A DNA stretch of 20,495 bases from IMG/VR virus record IMGVR_UViG_3300024261_000186, positions 1 through 20,495 of that record; one strand, 5' to 3'. Under the pieces are notes generated by a model. The model had not been told where the DNA came from. It saw only the letters and a list, made by a program, of their open reading frames with translations, and ran no database searches. Below, one piece after another: positions 1 through 7,906 of the stretch (the stretch's first letter is position 1; every line of letters starts with the position of its first letter). Source of the DNA: a virus. The position numbers were made by a program, and so were the translations under genes.

Positions 1-698
1 GCAGCCGGGAAACCGTAGGAGAAGTGCCCCGGGGTTCGGAGTTCGCCGAAGGTGGCCGGGAAGTCGGTGGACGCGCCGCCGCCGCCGCCAGCCTGGCCGC
101 CAGCCGCGCCGCCGCCGCCTGCAGAGCCCGCGCCGCCCGGGTGCATCTGGTTTGCCGGCGGGGCGTTGCCTGCGGCGCCGACGCCAACGGTGGCGCGGCC
201 GTTCGCCCCTGCGCCGCTCTGGGCGCCGAGCACTCCGGATGCCGGGATGGCAGCCCCGCCGACGCCAGCAGCGGCATCGGCGCCGTTCATGCGGATCTCG
301 CCGGTAGCCTCGATGGTGAGGGTGCCGCGCACGTAGATCGGAAAACCTGCCGTCTCGATGACGGTCCCGGCGGGCACGGTCAGATCGTCGTAGAACATCG
401 CCTTGGTCAGGGTCACGGTTCCAACGATCGTCCCGTTGCCGCTGGCGCCGTCCCCGAACAGGGCATCAGGCTGGTACTGCGGGTGAGCGCCAAGCGGATC
501 GGCCAGGTGGGCGACCAGCAGCGCCCCGTCCGCGCCCACGTCCCGGCCGTCGATGGTGACGCCAGCGGACACGGTCAGGTTGCCGGTCAGGGGCTTCGTG
601 CCGTCCTCCATCAGGTAGGGCGCATGCGGGTCTGACTCCGCGACGTGGTCCGCGATGGCGCCGGAAACGAGAGCCCCGGGGAAGATGCTGCGGGACAT
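1..698 (-). CDS. Glycine-rich tail fibre/adhesin, C-terminus cut by window edge
   Basis: A partial reading frame starting at ATG 698, three bases after the stop of the upstream gene, stays open for 232 codons to the window edge. Residues 25-50 contain HAPYL followed by DGTKPLTGNLTV, a pattern common in the stalks of phage tail fibres. Residues 85-137 look like beta-rich repeats (GTIVGTVTLT, GTVIETAG, GTLTIEATGEI). From about residue 139 the protein turns into a Gly/Ala-rich segment containing GGGGAAGGQAGGGGG near 193-208, resembling the polyglycine-rich tips of some phage adhesins. Position after the baseplate genes fits a receptor-binding or fibre protein. I infer it is a distal virion adhesin; the receptor and the missing C-terminal part are unknown. 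Confidence 0.75.
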   Translation of the reverse strand, partial: MSRSIFPGALVSGAIADHVAESDPHAPYLMEDGTKPLTGNLTVSAGVTIDGRDVGADGALLVAHLADPLGAHPQYQPDALFGDGASGNGTIVGTVTLTKAMFYDDLTVPAGTVIETAGFPIYVRGTLTIEATGEIRMNGADAAAGVGGAAIPASGVLGAQSGAGANGRATVGVGAAGNAPPANQMHPGGAGSAGGGGAAGGQAGGGGGASTDFPATFGELRTPGHFSYGFPA

Positions 699-701
699 GG
701 T

Positions 702-1481
702 CTATTCCTCGTCCACGCAGGGCCCGAACCAGACCCCGTGTGCTCGGTGGGTGACCGTGGCGCCGTCGCCCGCTCCTGCGACGCTGGCCAACTCGGCGCA
801 GATCCGCGCCAGGCCTCCGGTTTCGACCCGTTCGGTGGCCCCGCGATAGTCCAGGCTCACGGTGCCGCCGTTGATCTGGGTCCAGACCTCAGGTGGGTCC
901 ACCGTGCTGTTCAGGGTGCTGGTAGTGTCCGGGTATTCGTAGAGGAGCAGGGTCGCGGTCTTGGCATCCGCCACGCAGGCAAGCGCACCGGCCCCGGTGG
1001 CGCCGATATCGATCGTCCAGTCTGCGTTCACGGTGCCGAGGATCTGGAGCGTCTCGGCCGGGTTGCCACCCGCCCCCGCGCCCGCGGTGACGGCTCCTGC
1101 GGAGTCGAGGCACCGGGCCTCCACGATCTGGTTCGCGCCCGCGGCACCACCGACGACAGCGTCTGCTGTGACGGCGTTGCGGAGCCCGATCAACAGCGCG
1201 TCCTCGTTGGCGGGCGTCGCGTGGTTGATGGCGTTGCCGTTGATGGTGACCGTGTAGGTGGCAGCCACGTCGAGCACGGTCATGGTCACATCCGCGATCC
1301 TGCGGTGGACCTCGGAGCGGAGAGCCGCCACCAGGAGCGCGACCACGGACGACTGCAGAGCGACCCCTGCAGCAGCTGTGGCTGGCGCTCCCGTGTAGCT
1401 GGTCTGCTCCTCCCACTGCGGGTTGCGGCCGGCGAAGAGGACGGCGAGGGTGTTGGCGAGCTGGAATCCGGCGGTGGTCAT
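702..1481 (-). CDS. Hypothetical virion protein of the fibre region (259 aa)
   Basis: A 259-aa frame begins at ATG 1481, four bases after the upstream stop, and is followed three bases later by the adhesin gene. No family is recognised with confidence. The middle (about residues 73-110) holds a beta-rich module with the pattern TYTVTINGNAINH followed by an Ala/Leu-rich helix-like stretch (ANEDALLIGLRNAV). A similar pattern recurs in the cement protein at 17345-18532, so it is probably a structural beta-sandwich building block. The C-terminus ends in an acidic VDEE. There is no signal peptide or membrane segment. Context suggests a fibre-attachment or small virion protein; that is inference from position only. 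Confidence 0.7.
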   Translation of the reverse strand: MTTAGFQLANTLAVLFAGRNPQWEEQTSYTGAPATAAAGVALQSSVVALLVAALRSEVHRRIADVTMTVLDVAATYTVTINGNAINHATPANEDALLIGLRNAVTADAVVGGAAGANQIVEARCLDSAGAVTAGAGAGGNPAETLQILGTVNADWTIDIGATGAGALACVADAKTATLLLYEYPDTTSTLNSTVDPPEVWTQINGGTVSLDYRGATERVETGGLARICAELASVAGAGDGATVTHRAHGVWFGPCVDEE

Positions 1482-1485
1482 GTGG

Positions 1486-2043
1486 TCACTCCACGGCGGT
1501 CTTGGTGTAGGTCAGGCGAATGGTGCCGAACCTTGCTGTCGCCGCCCCGTTGGGGGTAAGGCTCATGACAAGAAAATAGCCCTTGTTTTTCACGTCGATC
1601 GCGTGAGAAAACGTATCGGTATAGGTGGTCCATGCTGGCGTGGTCACACCGAACTGCGGGGCGCCGTACTGTTCGAGCGCGTTCGCGCTGGCGGATCCGT
1701 CCTCTGCCAACTCGTTGATGATAATATCGCACGACGAAAGGGCATCGCGGTAGTAGTCGATACGGATTCCAGTGAGGGTAAAGACGGTCCCCGCGGCAGG
1801 ATCGTCCGTGTTGTTCTGCTCGAATCGCAGCGGGTATCTGGCGGTCATGGTGGCGCCGCCGCCGGTGGCTCCGGTCACGTAGTCAGGAGGCCCCGCTGCG
1901 TAGGCGATCGAGTCGTTAGACGGGGCCCATCCCCCCATGAGCGGAGACACGTCCATCACCATCTCCAGCGTCTCGTCGTAGGCATAGCGGATCTCGGTGT
2001 CCGGATCTTTCCCTGCTACCTGTCCCTGGTGTCCTGTGCTCAT
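1486..2043 (-). CDS. Hypothetical tail fibre-region protein (185 aa)
   Basis: This 185-aa frame starts at ATG 2043 behind a near-perfect ribosome binding site (AGGAGG five bases upstream) that overlaps the stop of the propeller-protein gene. The product is beta-rich and soluble, with aromatic- and glycine-containing stretches such as GGGATMTARYPLRFEQ. No catalytic motif, signal peptide or transmembrane segment is visible, and I do not recognise the family. It lies between two probable fibre genes and is co-transcribed with them, so a structural role at the tail tip, for example a carbohydrate-binding or collar-like fold, is plausible but not shown by the sequence. Confidence 0.7.
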   Translation of the reverse strand: MSTGHQGQVAGKDPDTEIRYAYDETLEMVMDVSPLMGGWAPSNDSIAYAAGPPDYVTGATGGGATMTARYPLRFEQNNTDDPAAGTVFTLTGIRIDYYRDALSSCDIIINELAEDGSASANALEQYGAPQFGVTTPAWTTYTDTFSHAIDVKNKGYFLVMSLTPNGAATARFGTIRLTYTKTAVE

Positions 2044-2052
2044 GGGATCCTC

Positions 2053-3342
2053 CTATTGGCCTGGTACGATGAGCTGACGCATGGGCAGGTAGTCGTCGCC
2101 CGGATCAACGCGGCGCCAGACTCCCGGCCTGTTGCCCCGGTAGATGCGAGCGATGGAGGACCCGCCGCCCGTGTCGTAGCCAGTGAAGACGGCGGTTCCG
2201 TCGGTGGCCACGGAGTTGATCGCGCCTGCTGCTGGCTGCCAGTTCCAGGTCATCGACAGATCCGACTTGTTGAACGCGCCGACGATGTTGACGCCCGCGG
2301 CATCGTAGGCGACGAGGACCAGATCCTGATCGACCGCGATGCTGTGCTCGTTGGCGAGCCCCGCGATGTTGCGGGAGGTGAGCGTCACGCCATCCGCACA
2401 GCCCCTCACGGTCAGGTGGGCAGCGGCGCCGGAGTCGATCGCGTAGAGGTATCGACCGTCGCAGGCGAGCCGCTCGTTGGCGGCGATGGCATTCGGGGCG
2501 AGGTCCCAGGCGGCGCCTGTCGTGTCCAGAGCCGTGCCTCCCTCGTTGGCGGCGTCGTTGCCCGTGGCGGCGTCCAGGGCTCGCATGGTAGCGGCCGAGC
2601 CATGCCCGGAGGCAGTGCCAGCTACGAAGACCTGACGGCCGTTGGTGGCGATGCTGAATAGGTTCGCGTTGTGGTCGTAGGACCACGTCAGGGCTCCGGC
2701 TGCGATGGTCAGGGCTTTGACCTGGTTCGCGGCAAGCTGCCCCGCGACGTAGACGTGCGTGCCGTCCATGCAGATATCGTTGACCGTCGAGACGTTGTTG
2801 TGTACCCACTGGCTCACGCCGGTATCGTGGTCGAACAGCTCGACGAACGCACCATATGCCAGGGCCACGTACTCGCCATTGCTGCAGACCTTGAAGTTGT
2901 TGCCGGCGTTGGTCTTGGTGTAGGTGGCGACCGCAGTGGTGGTGTCCCGCTCGCGACTCACGATGGTCCCTGCGCCGTCGTGCATGAGGATGATCGACTT
3001 GGCGGTCACCGCTACGCTGTCCACGTCGTCGCTGGTGTCGGTGGTGGTGTGCGCCGTCCCCGGCGCCTGGTCCATGTCGTGCTCATCCACCAGGCAGGCC
3101 TGCTCGATGGCGGCCCCTGCGCTGTCGCTCATGCCCTCGACGGCTTCCTCGAGGGTCTCGAACCGCGGAAGCAAACCTTGGCCGATCATGTACGCCAGCC
3201 AGTTGAACTCCTCGGCTGGGACGGGCTGACCGGACGGGTACCCCTGGGCGATCTGCGAATCCGTGGGCCTGGCCGGGGCGTGCGGCTCGCCGGTCGCGGT
3301 CGCTGCGGCTCCCCAGTCAAATGGGCTGTCAATGGCGCTCAT
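2053..3342 (-). CDS. Tail fibre-like protein with seven-bladed beta-propeller
   Basis: The 429-aa product starts at ATG 3342, overlapping the upstream stop as ATGA; longer frames from 3423 lie inside the DUF2612-type gene. Residues 1-65 (HAPARPTDSQIAQGYPSG...VPAEEFNWLAYMIG) resemble the N-terminal virion-attachment segment of phage tail fibres. From about residue 110 there are seven similar repeats, near 110, 150, 187, 228, 291, 333 and 375, of the type s(I/V)xxDGxxVyVAG followed by xxLDxxTGxxxW. This is the pattern of PQQ/WD-type beta-propeller blades. I infer a seven-bladed propeller displayed at the tail tip that could bind a surface ligand. No enzyme active site can be assigned. Confidence 0.8.
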   Translation of the reverse strand: MSAIDSPFDWGAAATATGEPHAPARPTDSQIAQGYPSGQPVPAEEFNWLAYMIGQGLLPRFETLEEAVEGMSDSAGAAIEQACLVDEHDMDQAPGTAHTTTDTSDDVDSVAVTAKSIILMHDGAGTIVSRERDTTTAVATYTKTNAGNNFKVCSNGEYVALAYGAFVELFDHDTGVSQWVHNNVSTVNDICMDGTHVYVAGQLAANQVKALTIAAGALTWSYDHNANLFSIATNGRQVFVAGTASGHGSAATMRALDAATGNDAANEGGTALDTTGAAWDLAPNAIAANERLACDGRYLYAIDSGAAAHLTVRGCADGVTLTSRNIAGLANEHSIAVDQDLVLVAYDAAGVNIVGAFNKSDLSMTWNWQPAAGAINSVATDGTAVFTGYDTGGGSSIARIYRGNRPGVWRRVDPGDDYLPMRQLIVPGQ

Positions 3343-3923
3343 GGGTAGAGCCTCCGGGAGAGGATGGTCGTGCCCCAGGTCGTTCCCGAGCCGGCGTACC
3401 CGGGCAGGGCCTCGGTGAGGCACCAGGACACGCCCGCGGGGATGGCCTCGGCGATCAGGCGGACCGTAGCGTTGGCCTCCTCGTCGGAGAGCCAGGACTC
3501 GCGGAAGATCGAGATGTTGAGACCCGCGGGGTAGAGGCCGAAGTAGCGGGCCGACGTGGCCTGCGTGATGTCCTTGGCGATATCGATCAGGGCGTCGATC
3601 GGGTTGTCGCTCCCGTGTCGGTACAGGCGGAGCACGCGCATGCGGGCGCGAACGAAGCGCCGCAGCTGCTGGTCGTTCAGGCCGTCGTATGGCTGGCCGA
3701 CCAGGTCCGCCCAGACGCGCAGGTGGACGCCCTTCGCGGCGTGCAGGGTCATCCCGTCCAGCAGCGAGAAGGCCACGTCTTCGAGGTCTTGGACCCCTGC
3801 GGCCAGGCCCTGGACAATCCGCGACGTCCTGGGCTGAGCCTGCAGGGCAGTAGGCATCCTACCAAGCGCGATCTCCGCGTGGTTCGGGATGTAGCCGACA
3901 GCGAGGGACGGGGTGATGCTCAC
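3339..3923 (-). CDS. Baseplate gpI-like tail protein, DUF2612 type
   Basis: A 194-aa protein starts with GTG 3923, overlapping the gpJ-like stop (GTGA). Residues 40-100 contain LEDVAFSLLDG, then GVHLRVWADLVGQPYDGLNDQQLRRFVRARMRVLRLYRHGS. This is the core of the DUF2612/gpI group of baseplate proteins, which begin with a 'distance from previous part, order of magnitude' region and an R-rich helix. In myophages this protein sits at the end of the wedge next to gpJ and links it to the tail fibres. The gene order gp25-gpJ-gpI-fibre here is the canonical one, which strongly supports the call. It is translationally coupled on both sides. Confidence 0.85.
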   Translation of the reverse strand: MSITPSLAVGYIPNHAEIALGRMPTALQAQPRTSRIVQGLAAGVQDLEDVAFSLLDGMTLHAAKGVHLRVWADLVGQPYDGLNDQQLRRFVRARMRVLRLYRHGSDNPIDALIDIAKDITQATSARYFGLYPAGLNISIFRESWLSDEEANATVRLIAEAIPAGVSWCLTEALPGYAGSGTTWGTTILSRRLYP

Positions 3924-5101
3924 GTGGTCACCGTCACGGTCCCGAGATCAGGCCACTCGGTAGCGATCGGCTGCACGAAGGCGTCGCCGTTGAGAGTCAC
4001 GGTGACACGGCGCACGCCAGCCACGTCGTCGGCGATGGCGACCTCCAGATCGAGATCGTCGATGGCGACCCCGCCCGCCGCGTTGTCGGTGAACCAATCG
4101 GTGATCGCGGTGTCCACGTCGTCGCTCACGTCGCCCAGCACGTAGCCGGTATCGGGAACGACCGTGGCGATCACGTTGACGGTCAGGCTGGTCGCGTAGT
4201 ACCAGCGCACGGTCTCCTGGTAGCCGTCGGAGCGGGTCACCGTCGCAGTCGTCGAGCCGTTCAGGTAGATACCCGGGTCGAGATGACGGTAGAGCAACTC
4301 TGCCAACTCTTCCTCTTGTGCCGTGGTGAGCGTGGAGGGGTAGACGCAGACCGCGATGGAGTGAGGCTGGAGGGTGAGCCCGGAGACGACCGCGGCGGAC
4401 GCGGTCCGGTTGGAGACGCAGAAGGCACCCTGGACGTAGTCCAGAGCGAGGACGCGTGCTTGTACCGCGGCCAGGGTGCCAGAGCCGCGATTGGCCAGCG
4501 AGGACGCCTGACGGAGCCTGTAGGCGTTGTCGCTCTCCAGGTTGGTGCCGAGCGTCGCCGCCGCCGCGTTGTAGACGGCCGTCCAGCCTGACACCGGGGT
4601 GACGATCTCGTCGATCTCGCCGATGACAGCGGCCGTTGGGCCGTCCTCCGTGCACTGAACGACGGTGGTGGTGGTGCCGGCCAGGGGGATCGTGACGTCT
4701 TCCGTCAGCGCCCACTGCGCTGTGTCGTCCTCTCCGCCCCCGCGCACCAGCTTGCCGGTGACGATGATCGTCCCCGTCGTCCCGGTGATGATGACGGTGC
4801 ATGTCGAGGGCGTGGCGGGGTCCCGCTCCACGCCGCGGATCGCGCCGATATCATCCAGGTGGACCCCGGTGGCGTTGTTGGGGGACATGGAGTCGTGGAT
4901 CGACTGCGTCATCTCCGAGACGCTCCCGAGCCGGTCGGCGAGCACGTCCACCAGGATGGACAGCACCAGATCGCTATCCCAGTCCACGGCGGCGTAGCCT
5001 GCGTCGAGCAGGGCGGCGTCCACGCCGTCCCGCATCAATTCCGCTTCGTCTGCCGCCCGGGGGGCCACGTAGCCGGAGGAGTCGAATCCGTAGGTGCTCA
5101 C
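3920..5101 (-). CDS. Baseplate J-like wedge protein (gpJ)
   Basis: The 393-aa product starts at GTG 5101; a GAGGAGG ribosome binding site six bases upstream fixes this start, because the ATG further up is out of frame and stops at once. Residues 50-95 (LVDVLADRLGSVSEMTQSIHDSMSPNNATGVHLDDIGAIRGVER) match the N-terminal signature of baseplate J proteins, where 'A.G..LD.iG...g..R' is typical. Later segments such as SDNAYRLRQASSLANRGSGTLAA and VAIADDVAGVRRVTVTLNGD fit the family's central and C-terminal parts. Length is normal for gpJ. With the gp25-like protein it forms the wedge around the hub and transmits baseplate expansion to sheath contraction (family knowledge). Confidence 0.92.
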   Translation of the reverse strand: MSTYGFDSSGYVAPRAADEAELMRDGVDAALLDAGYAAVDWDSDLVLSILVDVLADRLGSVSEMTQSIHDSMSPNNATGVHLDDIGAIRGVERDPATPSTCTVIITGTTGTIIVTGKLVRGGGEDDTAQWALTEDVTIPLAGTTTTVVQCTEDGPTAAVIGEIDEIVTPVSGWTAVYNAAAATLGTNLESDNAYRLRQASSLANRGSGTLAAVQARVLALDYVQGAFCVSNRTASAAVVSGLTLQPHSIAVCVYPSTLTTAQEEELAELLYRHLDPGIYLNGSTTATVTRSDGYQETVRWYYATSLTVNVIATVVPDTGYVLGDVSDDVDTAITDWFTDNAAGGVAIDDLDLEVAIADDVAGVRRVTVTLNGDAFVQPIATEWPDLGTVTVTT

Positions 5102-5111
5102 GTCAGCCTCC

Positions 5112-5519
5112 TCATGCCAGCACCGAGCTGGCCCGGCCCCAGAAGTTGGCGGTGAAACTCATCGATCTGGCGTCGTGGTCCTGGATGGTTGCGGAGATGC
5201 TCACGGATCCCTCGTCTGTCGAGACGTCGGCGGACACGGAGATCGTACCCCCTGACGCGGTCGCTTGCACGTTGGACACGGAGACGACGCCCTTGACCGC
5301 GGAGATCTGCTTTCGCGCGTGGGATCGCACGGTGGCGAGCGGCACGGGCTTGGACGACAGGACCGCCACCCAGGGCATGCCGATAGACACGTCTCGCAGG
5401 ACCTCGCCCTTGTGGGTTGCGAGCCTGACGCGGATCCGCTGGGCCACCAGGTCGATGCCGGAGACCAGCCTGCGCCGATCGGGGAAGTCCAGGCCGTCAA
5501 GGTAGGTGTCGAGTCTCAT
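5112..5519 (-). CDS. Baseplate wedge protein, gp25/gpW-like
   Basis: A 135-aa protein with ATG 5519 overlapping the stop of the spike gene (ATGA). It begins with MRLDTYLDGLDFPDRRRLVSG and continues with VAQRIRVRLATHKGEVLRDVSIGMPW, the layout of the gp25-like/XkdS (DUF2634-type) lysozyme-unrelated wedge proteins in which R-L-T-x-x-GE is a recurring element. A second beta-rich half (residues 75-115) is consistent with the family fold. Position between spike and gpJ is the usual one. In related baseplates this protein contacts the first sheath ring and nucleates sheath polymerisation. Its stop codon overlaps the ribosome binding site of the gpJ-like gene. Confidence 0.82.
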   Translation of the reverse strand: MRLDTYLDGLDFPDRRRLVSGIDLVAQRIRVRLATHKGEVLRDVSIGMPWVAVLSSKPVPLATVRSHARKQISAVKGVVSVSNVQATASGGTISVSADVSTDEGSVSISATIQDHDARSMSFTANFWGRASSVLA

Positions 5520-6166
5520 GTGTCCGCCTTCACGACAGACGAGCCGACGTTTCCGGCGGACCCTGTCGTGGTGCTGACGCCGGTGGAGAGAGGCCCAACT
5601 ACCACCCCTGGGTGTATGTGGGTCGAGATCGCGGTCCAGAGTGCATTGATCTCTGACCTAACCAGCGAGTCGAGGGCTACCTTGTCGGACGCGGATGAGC
5701 TCCCAAGCCGCACGTCACCGGTCCCGCGGTCGTAGAGCACCACGGCGCCGCTGGCGTAGGCCGCGGACGGCAGAGGGGATGCAGGGGCCTGCACGCCGGC
5801 CAAGAACACGGCATCGGTGATGTCGAATCGTCGTGGGTCGCGGGGCTCGGTCGCCTGGCTTGCCGTCGCCTTCCACTCGTCGATCGAGCGGTCGCAGATC
5901 AGAGCCAGGCCCCACTCGCCATCCTCGAGGTCCCAGGTCACGGAGCCGGCGAACTGAACGGGGACGTTGGAGACCGGCGGCCGAGCCCTGGCGACCGTCT
6001 CGCCGTCGTCGTTCTGGACACGGTAGGCGGTCGCGATCTGGATGGTGGCCGTCTGCGTGGCGCGGTCGTAGGACAGCACCCACGCCGGAGCGGCGACCCT
6101 GACGGCGCCACGGGCAGCCTTGGCGGCCTGGTCTTGCACCTGGGCCTGCGTGGTGTTGCGGCTCAT
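5516..6166 (-). CDS. Baseplate central spike, gpV/gp138-type
   Basis: I choose ATG 6166 (216 aa), which overlaps the hub stop as ATGA, over the in-frame start at 6229, which would run 64 bases into the hub gene. Residues 25-60 (APAWVLSYDRATQTATIQIA) form the OB-fold beginning seen in gp138/gpV N-terminal domains, including the FAGSVTWDLEDGEWGLALICDRSIDEW region where 'GD.gl.l..drsid.W' is characteristic. Near the C-terminus ISTHIHPGVVVGPLSTG carries an HIH motif; in P2 gpV-like spikes an HxH triplet in each subunit binds a metal ion at the trimer apex. The protein is therefore the probable trimeric membrane-piercing spike. Confidence 0.88.
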   Translation of the reverse strand: MSRNTTQAQVQDQAAKAARGAVRVAAPAWVLSYDRATQTATIQIATAYRVQNDDGETVARARPPVSNVPVQFAGSVTWDLEDGEWGLALICDRSIDEWKATASQATEPRDPRRFDITDAVFLAGVQAPASPLPSAAYASGAVVLYDRGTGDVRLGSSSASDKVALDSLVRSEINALWTAISTHIHPGVVVGPLSTGVSTTTGSAGNVGSSVVKADT

Positions 6167-6972
6167 AGCGTCGCCCCCACGGCTTCCACGTAGAACTCCG
6201 AGCCCCGGGAGTCGCCCCGGAATCGGCATTCGGTGCAGCGGTAGTCCCCGGACACGCTCTCGGAGGTCACGCGGAACGCCCGCCCGGGGCGCATGGAGGG
6301 GTCGATCAGGGCTCGGATCTCCACGCCCGAATCAGTCCTCGTGGGGCTGCCGATCATGCCGGTGGTAGGCGTGAACAGGATCGCCTCCTCGCCCGTGGTG
6401 GTCCCGGACGCCCAGATCTGGAGCGTGCCGTCCCGGATCGTCCACTGGCGCCCGGTCATGCCGCAGAGATCGTCCAGGATCCCCCGCGCGGTCCCGGACA
6501 GGGCGCGACCGTAGGGGAATCGCTCGTCCTCTCCGACGTCGTAGGTGCCCAGCGGCAGCCCGAGTTCGTCGGCGACAACCTGGAAGACCTGCGCCGCGGT
6601 CTGCTCGGCGGAGTAGCCCACGTCCAGGTATGTGCCCGTGTAGGCGCTCCGGCCGTCCTGGGCCTCGACCACCAGCACGCGGTCAGTGGACTCTCTGCGC
6701 TCGCTGACGCCGTCGGGGATGGGCTCCCCGTGGAAGATGAGCCGCGCCACGCCCTCGCTCGAGTAGCCGACCAGGAGCCGGATGACGGCCCCGTCCTCTT
6801 GCATCAGGGCGATGGTGTCCGAAGCGGCGCCCGTGATCTCGATCTTGGCGCTGTTCGGGCTCGAGCCGTCGTTCATCTGGACGTCGAACTTGACGCGCAG
6901 GGCGGACAGTTCCCGGCCCGTGTCACCCTCGGTGCCAAGCTGGACGGTCACGAGTCGGCCGAACTGGGTCAC
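6163..6972 (-). CDS. Baseplate hub protein (gp27/gpD-like)
   Basis: A 269-aa protein with GTG 6972 overlapping the preceding stop (GTGA). Features typical of phage hub proteins are visible: an N-terminal beta-barrel start (RVKFDVQMNDGSSPNSAKIEITG), a middle segment TDRVLVVEAQDGRSAYTGTY, then a LysM-like or linker helix (TAAQVFQVVADELGLPLG) and a C-terminal barrel ending with YRCTECRFRGDSRGSEFYVEAVG, where 'H.gD.rg..w.t...G' is common in hubs. It lies directly upstream of the spike gene, and hub and spike interact as trimers in all contractile systems. The length is short for a hub but normal for small myophages. The exact family was not confirmed. Confidence 0.82.
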   Translation of the reverse strand: MTQFGRLVTVQLGTEGDTGRELSALRVKFDVQMNDGSSPNSAKIEITGAASDTIALMQEDGAVIRLLVGYSSEGVARLIFHGEPIPDGVSERRESTDRVLVVEAQDGRSAYTGTYLDVGYSAEQTAAQVFQVVADELGLPLGTYDVGEDERFPYGRALSGTARGILDDLCGMTGRQWTIRDGTLQIWASGTTTGEEAILFTPTTGMIGSPTRTDSGVEIRALIDPSMRPGRAFRVTSESVSGDYRCTECRFRGDSRGSEFYVEAVGATL

Positions 6973-7322
6973 GTCGTCACCCGCAGCCCGAGATCGTCGG
7001 AGTCCTCGTCCGGGATCTCGCTCTCGGAGTAGTACAGGAGCCGTCCGTCTTCGGTGCCCAACTCCTCGCGCTGGCGCAGGTCGCCGAAGACCAGGAACGC
7101 CCCGGGCGGCTGGCTGGCCTGCAGCACGCCGACGAGTGGGTCGGAGCGCCCGGATAGGCGGCGACCCTTGGCGATCGGGGTCATGTCCTGCGTGTAGATG
7201 TCCATGTACCAGGCCTGCTGACGGGCTCGCCAGGTCAGGCGGACGCGGTAGCGCGTGTCGTCCATGGTGTGGGTGAAGATCGTAGACGGCTGACTGACGA
7301 ACGACGGGAGCTCACGGGGCAT
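6969..7322 (-). CDS. Small baseplate plug protein (Pam3 gp18/DUF6983-like)
   Basis: The 117-aa gene starts at ATG 7322, sharing one base with the upstream stop (TGATG). The much longer frame reaching 8147 is out-of-frame shadow of the Dit-like and tape measure genes. The product begins MPRELPSFVSQPS and contains MDDTRYRVRLTWRARQQAWYMDIYTQDMTPIAKG, a pattern I associate with the small 'plug' proteins found between Dit-like and hub genes in simple myophage baseplates (Pam3 gp18 group): an Y.l.l.W......W.ldi.d..g.pi..g.rl.. motif. It probably sits inside or around the hub channel. Family membership is judged from this motif and position only. Confidence 0.78.
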   Translation of the reverse strand: MPRELPSFVSQPSTIFTHTMDDTRYRVRLTWRARQQAWYMDIYTQDMTPIAKGRRLSGRSDPLVGVLQASQPPGAFLVFGDLRQREELGTEDGRLLYYSESEIPDEDSDDLGLRVTT

Positions 7323-7906
7323 CAGGAAGCCTCCTCTTGCTCGCTGCCGTAGATCAGCTGGTACAGCCACGACGACGCGGCCTCTTCCTCGGCCTCGCTC
7401 ATGTCCGGGGTGGCCCCGCTCTGCTCGCCTGCATCCACCTCGGACGCCAGCCCGTCGGCGGCCGTCTCGGCGGCCTGGGTGACTGGGATCGTGACGGTTT
7501 GCGCCTCGACCACCACCACCTCGCGGAATGCCAGCGAGAAGCGGAGCGAGCGGTAGGCGCCCCTCTCGTGGGACATGGAGACCAGCACGTAGCTGTCGAT
7601 CTCCTCCTCGGGATAGGCCAGGGTCAGCGACAGGCCCCAGCAGCCCTCCAGGAACTCGACAGCGGCGTCCTCGCGCTCCTTGCCGGTCGGCTGGTCGTAG
7701 GTCCTGCCCTCGAGCGGAGAGCGGGTCACGGTGGCCAAGGGGGTATCTCGCCCGGGCTCCCTGATCACGGTGTCGGAGATGGAGGTCCCGAGTTCGACGG
7801 GGTGATCCGTGGTACGCGCCCGCAAGTCGCGCGCGTACCTGGTGACCGCGTCGAAACTCCAGGACACGCCGTCGGAGCGGGTCACGACGAGGGGCGCGGT
7901 TGCCAT
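7322..7906 (-). CDS. Dit-like baseplate protein
   Basis: A 194-aa protein with ATG 7906 overlapping the tape measure stop (TAATG). Residues 10-75 (DGVSWSFDAVTRYARDLRARTTDHPVELGTSISDTVIREP) match the N-terminal signature of the Dit-like proteins of myophages ('T.HPVE.G..itDHvi..P'). The central part keeps the usual elements GKEREDAAVEFLEGCWG and LVSMSHERGAYRSLRFSLAFREV. The last about 45 residues are strongly acidic and low-complexity (SEAEEEAASSWLYQLIYGSEQEEAS), perhaps a disordered tail. In related phages this protein forms the ring between tube and hub. Its place directly after the tape measure and before the plug and hub supports this. Confidence 0.85.
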   Translation of the reverse strand: MATAPLVVTRSDGVSWSFDAVTRYARDLRARTTDHPVELGTSISDTVIREPGRDTPLATVTRSPLEGRTYDQPTGKEREDAAVEFLEGCWGLSLTLAYPEEEIDSYVLVSMSHERGAYRSLRFSLAFREVVVVEAQTVTIPVTQAAETAADGLASEVDAGEQSGATPDMSEAEEEAASSWLYQLIYGSEQEEAS

